A DNA stretch of 64,000 nucleotides from Spiroplasma syrphidicola EA-1 (GTDB lineage Bacteria; Bacillota_I; Bacilli_A; Mycoplasmatales; Mycoplasmataceae). Both the position numbers and the translations under genes were made by a program. Positions within the stretch are counted from its first letter, which is position 1. The number at the start of each line of letters is the position of its first letter. Below the pieces are notes generated by a model, which was not told the DNA's origin, ran no database searches, and worked only from the letters and a program-made list of their open reading frames with translations. Positions 12,093-23,127 of the stretch are shown here, piece by piece. The stretch is from contig NC_021284.1 of assembly GCF_000400955.1 (NCBI RefSeq), positions 930,001-994,000 on the forward strand. Direction: 5' to 3'.

Positions 12093-13460
12093 GTGGAAAA
12101 GAAACGAAAAATTACCCAACAAGAGTATGAAAATATCAAAGAGAATATCCGTCAAACACAAAAAACCTTAAAACATTATATTAATCAAACTGAAACAACA
12201 CGAAAAAGCATTAAAAAACGGTTGGCAAAACTAGAAGTAAATCCTGATCAAAAAAAAGAATTTAAACTAAAAGTAGCACTTGAACAATTAAAAATTACTG
12301 AAAAAAGTGCGATTAATAAACTAGTCGAAAAGATTGTTGAATATGAGCAAGAATTAATTGCTGCTGAAAATTACTTAAATATTGAAAATCCGATTGCCGT
12401 TTTAAAACCTAATTATAAAAATAAAAAAGAGAAAATTCCCTTTTCCTTAAAAAAATATTTTCAAATCACAAACTTGAAAAATTATGGTTATATATTTTTA
12501 GCGGCGTTAATTGCCACAATTGCTTTTGACTATTTCTTTTCACCAAGTCGAATTTTGCCTCCCGGAATTGGAGCTCTAGGACGGATTTTTGCCCAATTTA
12601 TCTTTCCCCCATTAACTATTGATAATATTAATAATTCTAATCTACTATATTATATCTTCTTTATTGTCTTAAATATTCCGCTAATTATTTTTAGCTGAAA
12701 GACACTTGGTGCTAGTTTCACGCTTAAAAGTTTAATGTATATGATTGGCCAAATCCTATTTCATATTATTATTAATGGGATTGGTTCATATCATGGAATT
12801 CCTTATCTTAATTCAAATGATTTCTACTTTTTACAAAATCTAAGTACAATCAAAGATCAAACAATCCTTGACCTGTGAATTTTCTTTTTTGGATTAATTG
12901 GGGCTATTTTAACAGGGATTGCCTATGGAATTTTATACAAAGTTGGTTCCTGCCCAGGGGGAACCGACTTTATTAATAACTATATTGCTCGAAAAAAAGA
13001 AAAACCAATCGGAAATATTTCAATTTTAGTTAATAGTATAATCCTATTAGGAACTTGAGCGATGAGCTATGGAATTAAATCAAATAACCCCAACCCTAGT
13101 TTTGGTCTTTACTACTTTTCAGCTCCTCTCTTTGCATCATTTATGGTTATTTTTATTGCTGGGTTAGTGGCGAATAAAATTTTCCCCCGTTATCGTAATA
13201 CAACCTTATTTATTATTTCCGAAAAACCAAATCTTGTTTCAGAACGCTTAAAAGCAAAAGGAATTCATAATCAATGTGCTTGAAAAGTAGATTGAACATT
13301 TGATGATAATATTAGAGATGACAGTATCCTAATTATGATTACAATCCCGTTGGTTTTTTTCCGGGAAATTAAAGAAACTGTCCTACTAGCTGACCCTGGA
13401 GCCATTATTCGCTCCCAATCAGCTTATAAAATTGGGGAAATGCCCCGTGATAAAAAATAA
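12093..13460 (+). CDS. YitT family membrane protein with N-terminal coiled coil
   Basis: About 455 residues. The first ~120 are charged and helical (KKRKITQQEYENIKENIRQ and on), probably a cytoplasmic coiled coil. Six or so hydrophobic helices follow with the YitT signature GSCPGGTDFINNYIA, and then a soluble DUF2179-like C-terminal domain (TLFIISEKPNLVSERL). YitT proteins are widespread, with unknown transport function. The coiled-coil extension is longer than in standard YitT. I prefer GTG at 12093, eight bases after AGGAG, over ATG at 12087, which almost touches it. The adenosyltransferase-like gene starts 12 bases after its stop. Confidence 0.8.
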
Positions 13461-13472
13461 GGAGAACTAGAA

Positions 13473-14012
13473 ATGAAATTAAAAGGCTATACCCATATTT
13501 ATTATGGTAATGGAAAAGGTAAAACTTCTATTTTAAATGGGATGACAATCAGAGCTCTTGGCTATCACTGAAATGTTAAATATTTACGATTTTTAAAAAA
13601 TCGTCAATCAGGAGAAATGCTTTTCTTTGCAGAAATTAAACATCCAAATTTAGAAATTAGAAATTATTATTCTTCAAATACAAAGTTTTTTTGAGAAATG
13701 AATGATGAAGAAAAAGCAATATTAAAAACTGAAATGCGCTTAGGTTTTGAAGAATTAAAAGCGTTATCTCAGCAAGAAGGCATTGATTTGATTATTGTTG
13801 ATGAATTATTAGGATGCATAGTTAATGAATTAATCACCGAAGAAGAATTAATTGCCCTAATTAAAAATAAAAACCCAAACATTGAAATGGTTTTTTCAGG
13901 TCATCATATGACACCAACTTTAGCTAGTGCTGTTGATTTAATTAGTTTTGTTTCTGCAGAAAAACATTATTTTTATGATAATGTTCCTGCTCGTAAAGGA
14001 ATTGAATTTTAA
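13473..14012 (+). CDS. Corrinoid adenosyltransferase (BtuR/CobO family) homologue
   Basis: 179 residues with the family P-loop GNGKGKTS at 12-19, followed by the NGMTIRALG helix, a Walker B-like LIIVDELLG and the terminal VFSGHHMTPTLASAVDLIS, close to the classical T-G-R-x-x-P region in order. Family members transfer the adenosyl group of ATP to cob(I)alamin. Spiroplasmas are not known for B12 biosynthesis, so the role may be salvage or a different nucleotide-dependent one. Start after AAGGAGAAC. Co-transcribed with the YitT gene and ended by a perfect hairpin. Confidence 0.8.
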
Positions 14013-14039
14013 AAGTCCGAACAATTGTTCGGACTTTTT
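14011..14039. terminator. Bidirectional terminator
   Basis: Perfect palindrome AAAAGTCCGAACAA / TTGTTCGGACTTTT with T-run, starting in the stop codon of the adenosyltransferase homologue and ending at the convergent pepF. Confidence 0.93.
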
Positions 14040-14041
14040 GT

Positions 14042-15844
14042 TTATTTATTTTTTAATAATAATTCTAATTCATCAATTAAAGCTGTTAATTTTTCAATTA
14101 ATGGATCATACACCCTTTGATCAGTATAATCGATCCCAATATCTTTTAAAATCAATAACGGTTCTTTATTCCCACCTTGTTTTAAGAAATTAATTAACTG
14201 TTCAGAATGGTGATTTAAAACATCATTATAAAGTTTAAATGAAGCAACGATGCAAGTGGCATATTTATAAACATAATATGGTGAATTAAAGAAATGTAAA
14301 ATTCTTGTTCAACCATAGGGTTTTCCTTTTTCATCTAATTTATCAAAAACGTCATAACCAAATTCTTCTGATTTTTGGGCAAAAAGATCAGCTAATTTAT
14401 CCGCATCTAATGGCTCATTGTTTTCAACTTTTTGGTGCGCTGTTCATTCAAAATCTGCAAAGTGAATTTGACGGAAAAAGGTTCCCATAATTTCTTCAAT
14501 CCGATTTTGTAGTAAATAAATTTTTTCATCATTAGTTGTGGCAATTGAATATAAATAATCAAATAATAAATGTTCATTTACTGTTGAAGCAACTTCCGCT
14601 AAAATAATTGGATAATTTCCTAGCGGATAACGGTTATTACTATCAGCTAATAATGTGTGAACAGAGTGTCCAACCTCATGGGCTAAAGTATTAACTGAAC
14701 TAATTGTGCCATCTCAATTCATTAAAATAATTGGTTCAACTCCAGCGCCCCCAGATGAATAGGCTCCATCGCGTTTATTTGTATCTTCATAATAATCAAT
14801 ACGATTATTACTTCAAGCTTTTTCTAATTGTGTTAAATATTCATCACCTAAAGGTGTTAAAGCTGTGCGAATTAAATCTTTTGCCTCTTCAACAGTATAT
14901 TTTTTGTCTAAACTAGCAACATTTTTAACTAATTTTAAACTACGATCTGTTGCATAAAATTTTTCAAATTTAAAATAATTTTTTAACAATAGTTCATAGC
15001 GAACAAATAAATTACTATGTTTTTTACCATATTTAATTAAACTAGCATAAATTTCTTCATCAACATCATCGCTACTTAACGCTGCTTGTAAAGTATTTTT
15101 ATAACCGCGTAATTGAACATCCTCAACTGCTTCATGAATTATCGCCTCATAAACACGAGCAAGAGAATGCTTTTTCTCAACCAAGTTTTTTGTAAACAAT
15201 TCTGAAACTTTAATTCTTAACCCTTGGTCTTTTAAGGGGTCACTTTTTTCCATAATTTCACTATACAAGGCATTTGTTAATTCCGCTTCTTGCCCTTTAT
15301 GAGTAATATAAACTGGTTTACGATCAGCATAAGCTAATAAATCATATAAATCATCGGCAGCTCCCCGACTACGAGCAACGATTGATAAAATTTCTTCATC
15401 ACGTGCTGACAAAATATGTTTACTACTACGGAAAAATTTACGATAACCATACTCATATTGACTAATATCTGGGTCATTTTTTACCCAATTCATCACGGTT
15501 TCTTCCCCGACTGCTTTAATTTCTGGTGCAACAAAAGCTAATTTACTTGCAATTTGATTAATTGTATTTGAGTAAATTCCGCTTAACTCTTGATACTCTA
15601 GATTAGTTGTGTCAATATCTCCCATATGTAAATATTGTCCTAACTTACTAGCAATTAAATCAATTTCTTCATCTAATAAAAGATATTTTTTAAAAATCTT
15701 TTGATCATTTAATTTACCTTGGAAGGTAATAATTTCTTCTAATTTCTTAACTATTATTGTTAAATCTGCTTTTCACGCTTGGACATCTTGATACAAGTGT
15801 GAAAAATCTCATTTATATTCATTTGCAACTTCGCTTCTTTTCAT
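14042..15844 (-). CDS. pepF: Oligoendopeptidase F (M3B)
   Basis: Cytosolic zinc endopeptidase for short peptides, 600 residues, the usual length. The catalytic helix is LAHEVGHSVHTLL (near residue 382), with a downstream glutamate in ILAEVASTVNE as the third zinc ligand. The N-terminal helical region (DLYDLLAYAD, FFRSSKHILS) is typical. Start after AAAGGGG. Divergent from pepA, suggesting a shared control region for peptide use, which is inference. Confidence 0.95.
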
Positions 15845-15948
15845 GGCTTTGCCCCTTTCTTTCTTACAAGTTCTATTATAACTGATTAAAGGGAAAATTA
15901 ATATTTGATAAATTTTTAATTTTATGAGATTTTAAAACCAGCAAGTGT

Positions 15949-15954
15949 TATAAT
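15949..15954 (+). promoter_or_regulatory. Extended -10 promoter of pepA
   Basis: TGTTATAAT (TGn-TATAAT) 50 bases upstream of the pepA start. No good -35 box, as expected for extended -10 promoters. Confidence 0.55.
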
Positions 15955-16005
15955 TCTTACTATAAATTATATTAGATAATTAATTAGAAAGAAGGAATTA
16001 ATCCA

Positions 16006-17352
16006 ATGATTTTACTAAATGATAAAAATCAAGAACTGACATTAAAAGCAGTCTTTAAAGAAGATGAACTTAACCCCTTAATTATAAAAGAAAGCAATCG
16101 CACAACTTTAATTAGTGAAGATAAAACAATTTATGCTTACTTTGATAAAGCATTAGACTTTAAAACAGTGACAAAATTTATTTGCAATTTTATTAAAACT
16201 AACAAATATAACGTAAATATTGATATTGATAGTTTTAAAAAAGGCGCACAAGAAAATAGTTGTGTGGGTCGTGCAATCATGGAAAGTGTTTTTTATGCCG
16301 ATTATGAAGAATTCTCATTAAAAACAACTAAAAAAAATAATGTTAAACCAACAATTAACTTGCTTCACAATTGTAGCCGTGCCCAAGAAAAATTTGAAGA
16401 AGTTAAAATTAAAATGGAATTAGTTAATTTTGCCCGTACATTACAAGATACTCCACCAAACTTAATGTATCCAGAAATGTTTGCTAATAAAATAAAAGAA
16501 ATGGCAGCCGGAATTCCAAACTTAACTGTTAAAATTTTAGATAAAAAAGAAATTGAACAAGAAAAAATGGGATTATTATTAGCCGTTAATGCTGGAAGTA
16601 ATTTAGAACCACGTGTAGTAGTTTTAGAATATAAAGGTAATCCTTCAAATACTGAAAAAGTTGGTTTAATTGGAAAAGGAATTACTTTTGATAGTGGAGG
16701 ATATAACTTAAAACCTTCAAACGCAATGGTTGGGATGAAATTTGATATGTCAGGAGCAGCAATTGTTTGTTCAACAATAATTGCTTTAGCAAAACAAAAA
16801 GCCAATGTTAATATTTCTGCTGTTGCTTGTTTAACTGAAAACCGCATTGGGGGTAAAGCAACATTAACAGAATCAATTATTACTTCAATGAACGGTAAAA
16901 CTGTTCAAATTGATAATACTGATGCTGAAGGAAGATTAGTCTTAGCCGACGGGATTACATATGCGATCCGTAAATTAAATGTTACAAAATTAATTGAGGC
17001 CTCAACATTAACAGGAGCAATCTTAGTAGCTTTAGGAAAAACAATGACAGGAGTATTTGCTAATAATGATGAATGATATCAAGAATTTGCAAATGCAACT
17101 GAACATTCACATGAAGAAATTTGAAGAATGCCAATTAAAGCAGAGCATTTTGAAGCAATGCGCAAAACACCAATTGCTGATTTAACAAATGCCGAACCTT
17201 CACGTTTTGCCGGTAGTTCAACAGCCGCAGCATTCTTATGTGAATTTGTCGAAGATAAACCATATATTCACTTAGATATTGCTGGAACAGCTGATGATAA
17301 TAACCGTGGAACAGGGGTTATGCTTAAAACATTATTTGAAATGTTTAAATAA
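16006..17352 (+). CDS. pepA: Leucyl aminopeptidase (M17)
   Basis: Cytosolic dinuclear metallo-aminopeptidase, 448 residues. The variable N-terminal domain is followed by the catalytic domain with GKGITFDSGGYNLKP and NTDAEGRLVLAD (from residue 304), which hold metal ligands and the bicarbonate/arginine site. EASTLTGAILVALG and AGTADDNNRGTG close the fold. Two TGA Trp codons near 17074 and 17122. Start after GAAGGA. Ends in a bidirectional terminator. Confidence 0.96.
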
Positions 17353-17385
17353 AAAGAGCATGAGAATTTAACTCATACTCTTTTT
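17351..17385. terminator. Bidirectional terminator
   Basis: 14-bp stem AAAAAGAGCATGAG / CTCATACTCTTTTT with one G-T pair and a 7-base loop. It contains the stop codons of both convergent genes. Confidence 0.9.
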
Positions 17386-19704
17386 ATTTTTTAAAATTTT
17401 TTTAATTGGGCGAAAGAGCAGAACAAAAAAAAGTAAATATATAATAATAAAAACAATTGTTACAATAATTGCAATATTTTTAGGTATTACAGTATTAAAA
17501 AAATGCCCCACTCTTTTTGCCAGCGGAAAATAGATTACTTGTTCATTAGTTAATTTTTTGGAACCATTAATCGCTTTAATTAATATTTTATTATCATCAA
17601 AAAATATTCTATAATCAATATCTTTAGTGGCTAAAACTCCATTGCGTATTAAAGTATCATTAATTATTTTAATATATTCTCTTTTTAAGTGAGTTGATGT
17701 TGTTAAAATTGAAAAATCAATTTGGGATAAATCAAAAATATTATCCGAAAAATTAATGAGATATTCGCCAGTAACTTTTGATGAATATGGGTTCGCTATT
17801 ATTTTTATTTTTTTAACCCCATTTGATAAATCATTTTTAATATTATTAAAATCAGATAATTCTATTTTATTAATATAAATAAAATAATCTCTCTTATAAA
17901 TTAAATCATAGTTATTTAAAACATCGATTATTAATAATTTAATACTATTTATTGAGTCGTTATTATTAATGGCATTTGGTAGTTGTAATATTTTCTCTAA
18001 ATTGAGTTTTTTTAAATTCACTAGCGGTTTAGCATTGTTATTTCAAAAATAATAATTATCAATTTCAGATAATAATTGTTCATAAGAGATTGTTTCTGAA
18101 TCTAAAATAATTGGATTTCTAATTGTTGTTAAAAATTTATTTAATATCTTAAAATGATCGGAAATAAAATAGTTTTGATAATAAATATTTTTAGTTCCAA
18201 TAAAAAAATAATAGTTTAGGATTCGTCCCGAAGATTCATAAACCCTATAATTATAAATGCCATCCTTTTGAATAGTAAACTTTTTATCATTAACTTTATA
18301 ATTTTTAATCGGATTTAAATTATCGTCAAGCTTATATAAATAAAGAAAATTAATTTTTGATCAATTTATTTCTAAAGTTAAATTACTTTTAGTTTCTATT
18401 ATTGACGATACCACCGGGTAATCAATATTACCAAAAGTAATTTCTTCTTTTGCCATTCTTCCATCTGTGGAATAAAAATTTGTTGATTTTGAATAGCCTG
18501 AGATTACTATTTTTTTATTATAAATAATATTTTGCTTATTATTTTGTTCACCGATAATTTTAATTTCATATTGGGTATCATTTAATTTTGGTCATAAATA
18601 TAAATCAATCCTATCTTCGCCAACAATTTCTTTATTATCTAAATAAAATTTTTCATTTTTAAATTTTGATAATAATTTAACATTAACCCCCTGATTATAA
18701 AAAATGTTTTTGTCATAATCCTGATTTTTATTGTCATTATTAAAATCTTGCTTAAAGTTTCTTCCAGCCATAATTATTAATCGCTTATTAATATTTTCGG
18801 TCCCTGTTAGCTGATATTTAATTTTGAAAACAAAATCATAATTTAAAATAATATTAGAAAAAGGTATTTTTAAGTAAAAAGAGCTTGAAATTAAATTACC
18901 CTGCAGATCTATATTTGGAATAGTAAAAAAATTAATTAGATATTTATTCTGTCTAAATATTTTTAATAAATACTGATCCCAATTAGATAATATATTTTTT
19001 TCTCGCTCTTTCATATCATTGTTATAACTATCAAAAACTATTTCTTTTGTTTTTACCAATTCGCTAAGTTTTAATTTAGTTTCTTCATAATTTAATTTTT
19101 TCTTATAAAAAATTCCATTAAGTTTTAAACTAATTTTTATACTTACATTCAAATATTTTAAACTTTCATTTTCTAAAATTATACCCATCTTTAAGACCAG
19201 TTTTTTATTATCACACTTAATATATAAGGAGGTCAAAGTTTGCAATGTCCCAACACTGTTATCTTTTTTTAAAGATTGAACTTGCATGCGAATTATTTTT
19301 TCATTAATTCTTTCTGTCTTAAGAATTACATTTTTCGATAAAACAGATTCCTCTTCTCCGGTTGAAAAATTAATATTACTATTTACACTAAAAGATAAAT
19401 TTTCAACCAAATTCTTTCATAGATTTAAAGATATTTTTTCTGTTTCAAAATCATACAATAAAATTTCCGGGCCATAAATTGTCACATTAGTATTATTTTC
19501 TTTTCTCAATTGTTTTAAAGTACCTGATATATCGAAAGAACATAAATTGGGATTTAATTTAACTTTATCAACTGGCTCAACATTTTCTATTGTACTAGGT
19601 GATACTAACTTAAAAAAATTATCTTGGATGAAATTAAACGGATAATACACTAAATAAGTAAAAGTAAAACAGACAAATAAAAATAATGTAAATAATTTTC
19701 GCAA
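17368..19704 (-). CDS. Large surface protein with C-terminal membrane anchor
   Basis: 778 residues in one frame once TGA is Trp. Residues 3-20 form a signal-like hydrophobic segment without a lipobox cysteine. A long, Lys/Asn/Ile-rich beta-type exterior follows. Near the C-terminus are two tandem modules (starting NLEKILQLPN and DLSQIDFSIL), each about 80-90 residues and each ending in a strand such as VTGEYLINF. A single transmembrane helix (about 735-760) and a short Lys/Arg-rich tail finish it. The two modules resemble in pattern the small repeats of spiralin-type lipoproteins; this is impression, not alignment. Start is TTG, seven bases after GGGAGG. Function unknown. Confidence 0.75.
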
Positions 19705-19746
19705 TATTTTTCCTCCCTTAAAATCGATACTACATAAACTATTTAC

Positions 19747-19775
19747 TTTATAGGATATAATTTTCCTTTTTACAA
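19747..19775 (-). promoter_or_regulatory. Promoter of the 778-residue surface protein
   Basis: TTGTAA (19770-19775), 17-base spacer, TATAAA (19747-19752) on the minus strand, about 45 bases upstream of the TTG start. Confidence 0.65.
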
Positions 19776-19898
19776 TTAGTGTAATAATATCTCATCTTGC
19801 AAATCTTGTTTTCAAATTAAATTAAGACTAAAATAGAACCATAACAAATAAATTAATTAAATCATTAAAATAATATTAACTATCATTATTTATTAAAA

Positions 19899-19920
19899 TG
19901 GTAGGGTCTGGGTGGGTTAG
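19899..19920 (+). promoter_or_regulatory. G-rich leader element
   Basis: The segment contains GGGTCTGGGTGGGTT, very unusual in this AT-rich DNA. It lies about 20 bases before the start of the secreted protein at 19940. A similar element occurs at 31705-31721 before the His-rich microprotein. Function unknown. Confidence 0.4.
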
Positions 19921-19939
19921 AAGGAAAGGACTTGTTAGA

Positions 19940-20476
19940 ATGAAAAATTTATTATCCCTAATCGGGGCAACAGGATTAGGGTTTGCAGCTACAGCACCAA
20001 TTATCATAAATAATAATATTAGCTTTAATAGTAAAAAACAGGAAGAAGAATTAAAATCGGTAACAATGCTTCACAAAAAAGCTCCCGAAAAAACATTAGT
20101 TGGGGAATATAAAACAATTGATTTTTTATCTAGTTTAATTTTTGCAACAAAGAATTCTCTTCCTCTTGAACAAGAAGGCAAAGAAATCTATTTTGTTGAT
20201 ACTAAACTATTTTCTTTTTCGCAAACAACATTATATGCAGTTTGACCAGCTTTTGATATCGTATTTACTAATTTAATAAAAGAACAACGTGACTTTACGA
20301 TAGAAGAATTTTATACAACAAAAGAAATAACAACTCATACATCTCAAATTATTTTTAAACTTGCTTATACGATAGATAAAATTATTTATACCAATTATTT
20401 TGACTCATTACCAATTGATAATAATATTTTGTTTAGTGAAGGACTAAGAATTAATTCATATTTTGATTATCAATAA
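19940..20476 (+). CDS. Small secreted protein with lipoprotein-like leader
   Basis: 178 residues. The leader MKNLLSLIGATGLGFAATAP looks like the lipoprotein signal peptides of the same region but has no cysteine at the cleavage point, so it is either released or remains as a membrane anchor. The mature part has no recognised motif; it is mixed alpha/beta with aromatic residues (YFDSLPIDNNILF). A TGA at about 20243 is Trp. I chose ATG at 19940 over upstream in-frame starts because it begins the signal peptide; AAGGAC lies 8 bases before. Transcribed alone; terminator at 20498. Confidence 0.6.
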
Positions 20477-20497
20477 AAATAGTTTGAAAATTTGTTC

Positions 20498-20530
20498 AAA
20501 AAAGCTAATGATTTAATCATTAGCTTTTTT
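20498..20530. terminator. Bidirectional terminator
   Basis: Perfect 16-bp stem AAAAAAGCTAATGATT / AATCATTAGCTTTTTT, loop of one T, between convergent genes. It encodes the last codons of the minus-strand membrane protein. Confidence 0.9.
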
Positions 20531-21916
20531 ATTTTTTTTATTATTAGTTTTTTGTTGTTTTTTTGGTGTTTGACTAACACCATGTAATTTTAAATATTTA
20601 TTATTATTAACAACAGCTGACATCATACTACTAAAGATTCAGTTAACAACTCAATAAATAAATAAGGCAGCGGTTAAAAAGGTTTGAATCATATTTACAA
20701 ACGGATTTAACCCTTGTGGGTCATCATAATAAATAATCAAAGTAGTGCGGGTAATTGTAAATGCCAAAAACATCACTAGCGGTAAAATAATTCCTTCAAT
20801 CAAATATTCTTTTACTAATCCTGGTCCTTTTAAATAATCCATTAATGTTGCTAAAATATAAATTAATAAAGCCGTTGTTAAAACTAAATTTGCTAAGGCA
20901 AACAGAAATGGTAATGCTCCTGATTCAAAAATATTTGTACTTTCCGGAGGAATAGCTGTGATACTTGGTAAGAGCATGATTGATCCTGCAATATTTAAAA
21001 ATATTAGTAAAATTAAGAAATAATAAGTAACAGCGGGTAAAATTAAATACTTACGTACTTCCTTTTTTTTGCTTAATGTTAGTGACTTTACACCATGACT
21101 AATGATGGCACCAACTCCAGACACCATCACTAAAAGTGATACTCCTCATGTTGTCAAATTAAAATGACTATATTGCCCGATTAGTGGAAAGAAAATAACT
21201 CCAACTAGGGCTGCTAAACCAAGACCATAGAATAAAAAATAATAATTAAATTTAATCATATATAATGAATAAATTTTTCATCCTAATTGTTGTTTATTAG
21301 TTGTTTTACTATATAGTGTTTCAAAATAATGAATATTATAATTTGATCCTTGGGATGTTAGTTGATAACCCTGACTAATATCGAAAAACAAGCGGCGTTT
21401 AACACTCCCAGTTGAAACAGCTCGTTCCTTCTGATAAAAGTCTTCACAACATTTAATTACTTCTTTAACAACTTTACCATATTTTGGTAAGGCATAATCG
21501 CGCACAACAGCTGTCTTTAAATCCGCAACTAACGATTCCACAAATTGAGGACGAATAAGATCATTATTGTCGTAACTTCAAAAATTACGTTTTAACCCAT
21601 CAACATTATTGGCATTAACATTACGTTCCATCATTCGTAAAATTAGCATTAATTTATCATACTTATATAATAAAAATTGATTTTTATTTTTTTGGTATTT
21701 ACGCATCAAACTATATGATGCCAAAAAAATTGATTTAAAAGTCGGAATAATCATTGCAAAAATTAATCCTAAAATTACCACTTGAAATGGTGTCATAATT
21801 TGAACAATAACAGTATTTCCTTGTTGGCGCGTCATTCAATTAATTCAAGTTGAAAAAGCAAAATAACTAATTATGATAAATACTAATGTTACAATATTTC
21901 GCACAATATTGCGCAT
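20513..21916 (-). CDS. Polytopic membrane protein of unknown function
   Basis: 467 residues. Two hydrophobic helices near the N-terminus (7-25, about 40-60) are followed by a soluble region of about 120 residues with basic patches and CCEDFYQKE. At least five helices follow in the second half, and a Lys/Asn-rich tail (PKKQQKTNNKKNKKAND) is probably cytoplasmic. I do not recognise the family. Start ATG at 21916 after AAGGTGATGG. Several TGA Trp codons. Stands alone between two terminators. Confidence 0.65.
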
Positions 21917-21986
21917 TCCATCACCTTATTCTATTTTTCTATACATATATTATAACGAAAAAATCTTTTTCAAGAAATAATTTCAC

Positions 21987-22012
21987 AAAAAAAGTAACCA
22001 CAGTTACTTTTT
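21987..22012 (-). terminator. Terminator of the dhaKLM operon
   Basis: 10-bp stem AAAAAGTAAC / GTTACTTTTT with CACA loop; the minus strand continues with T residues. About 120 bases after the dhaM stop. Confidence 0.75.
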
Positions 22013-22131
22013 CCAAGTTACTTTTTAAAAATTTGATTATACTAAACCTTTTTGAATTGATTAGCCTAGTATCATTTCCTTAGTTATAATAACTTGGGAT
22101 TCCTAGATTTTGAAGCATTGCTACTTGCTCC

Positions 22132-22527
22132 CTATATTTTTGCGATTCGACTCATATTTTCTACTTCTTGCTTTAAGGTTGCTAAGTCAATCGTAAGATG
22201 ATTGCTAGTAACAGCCACAAGCGTCCCTTCAAAAAAAGGACTATCAGCAATAGCAACCCGCTCTTGTAAAGCTGGTGGTAAAAAATTAATGGCTACTTGT
22301 GTATTCATAATTGAACTTCCCAAATCGCATAACACTAAAACATCATTATCAACCAATAATTCTGTTAATTTGTTTTGAATTAGCATCGGGTCAGTGCCAT
22401 ATCGTTGGCCATCTTCAATACCGCCAATAAACTGAAACGGAAAATTATTGATTTTCATTTCACTGACAAAGTCAACTACTGCTTTAGCCAGAGGATACGA
22501 ATGACTAACAACTAAAACAGCAACCAT
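22132..22527 (-). CDS. dhaM: DhaM, phosphotransferase subunit of dihydroxyacetone kinase
   Basis: 131 residues with the EIIA-mannose fold. His9 in VVSHSYPLA is the expected phosphorylation site, and CDLGSSIMNTQVA is the typical loop. It takes phosphate from HPr and passes it to ADP bound on DhaL, so DHA phosphorylation uses PEP rather than ATP. Only the EIIA domain is present, without the fused HPr or EI domains of some bacteria. Starts directly after the dhaL stop codon. Confidence 0.93.
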   Translation of the reverse strand: MVAVLVVSHSYPLAKAVVDFVSEMKINNFPFQFIGGIEDGQRYGTDPMLIQNKLTELLVDNDVLVLCDLGSSIMNTQVAINFLPPALQERVAIADSPFFEGTLVAVTSNHLTIDLATLKQEVENMSRIAKI

Positions 22528-23127
22528 TTATTGTAAAGCCTCACTAACCGCTTCAAAAATTAGACTAACTGATTTAGCCCCAGGGTCCATATGATTAACA
22601 GAACGTTCTTTTAAATAAGACGCTCGCCCTTTTGTCTTTAGCATCGTAATTGTTGCTTCCGCGCCCTCTTGTGCGGCTAAAGCCATTTGTTTATAAAGAT
22701 CTTTATTATTTAAATTTAAGTTACTTTCCAAGATTTTAACTGCTGGGATTAACGCATCTAGCATTGTCCCTTCCCCAACATCACTTTTGCCAAGCGTTTT
22801 AACCGCCTTAATGCCAGCTAAATAAGCATCTAACCATTCTTGTTGTGTACTCGCAGTTTTAATTGCTTTACTCATATTTAAAAAGAAGATCCCAAATAAT
22901 GGCCCGGAACTACCTCCAACTTTTGACATTAAGGTCATTGCAACAAAGTTAAATGATGCCTGCCAAGTACCATTTAGTTTTACTGGGTCTTTAATAACTT
23001 CATTAAACCCACGAATTAAATTTGTCCCATGATCACCATCACCAATTGCTTGATCTAAATCATTTAGTAATTCTTTGTTAGCAATTAATTTTTCCGTAAT
23101 GGCTTGTCAAATTTTTGCTTGTTCCAT
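22528..23127 (-). CDS. dhaL: DhaL, ADP-binding subunit of dihydroxyacetone kinase
   Basis: 199 residues. Helical-barrel subunit that holds a non-exchanging ADP. Diagnostic residues are the metal-binding aspartates in DQAIGDGDHG near residue 27-36, GGSSGPLFG for nucleotide binding and DVGEGTMLDAL. A TGA near 23106 and others are Trp. The ATG overlaps the dhaK stop by one base (TAATG), giving tight translational coupling. Confidence 0.95.

Noticed and set aside
16365-16847. 160-residue ORF opposite pepA
   Set aside because: Antisense shadow of a conserved aminopeptidase; no ribosome-binding site or family features.
22030-22131. Short minus-strand ORF after dhaM, about 12 codons with a GGGAG upstream
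   Set aside because: Too short and without conserved features; more likely untranslated tail of the operon.
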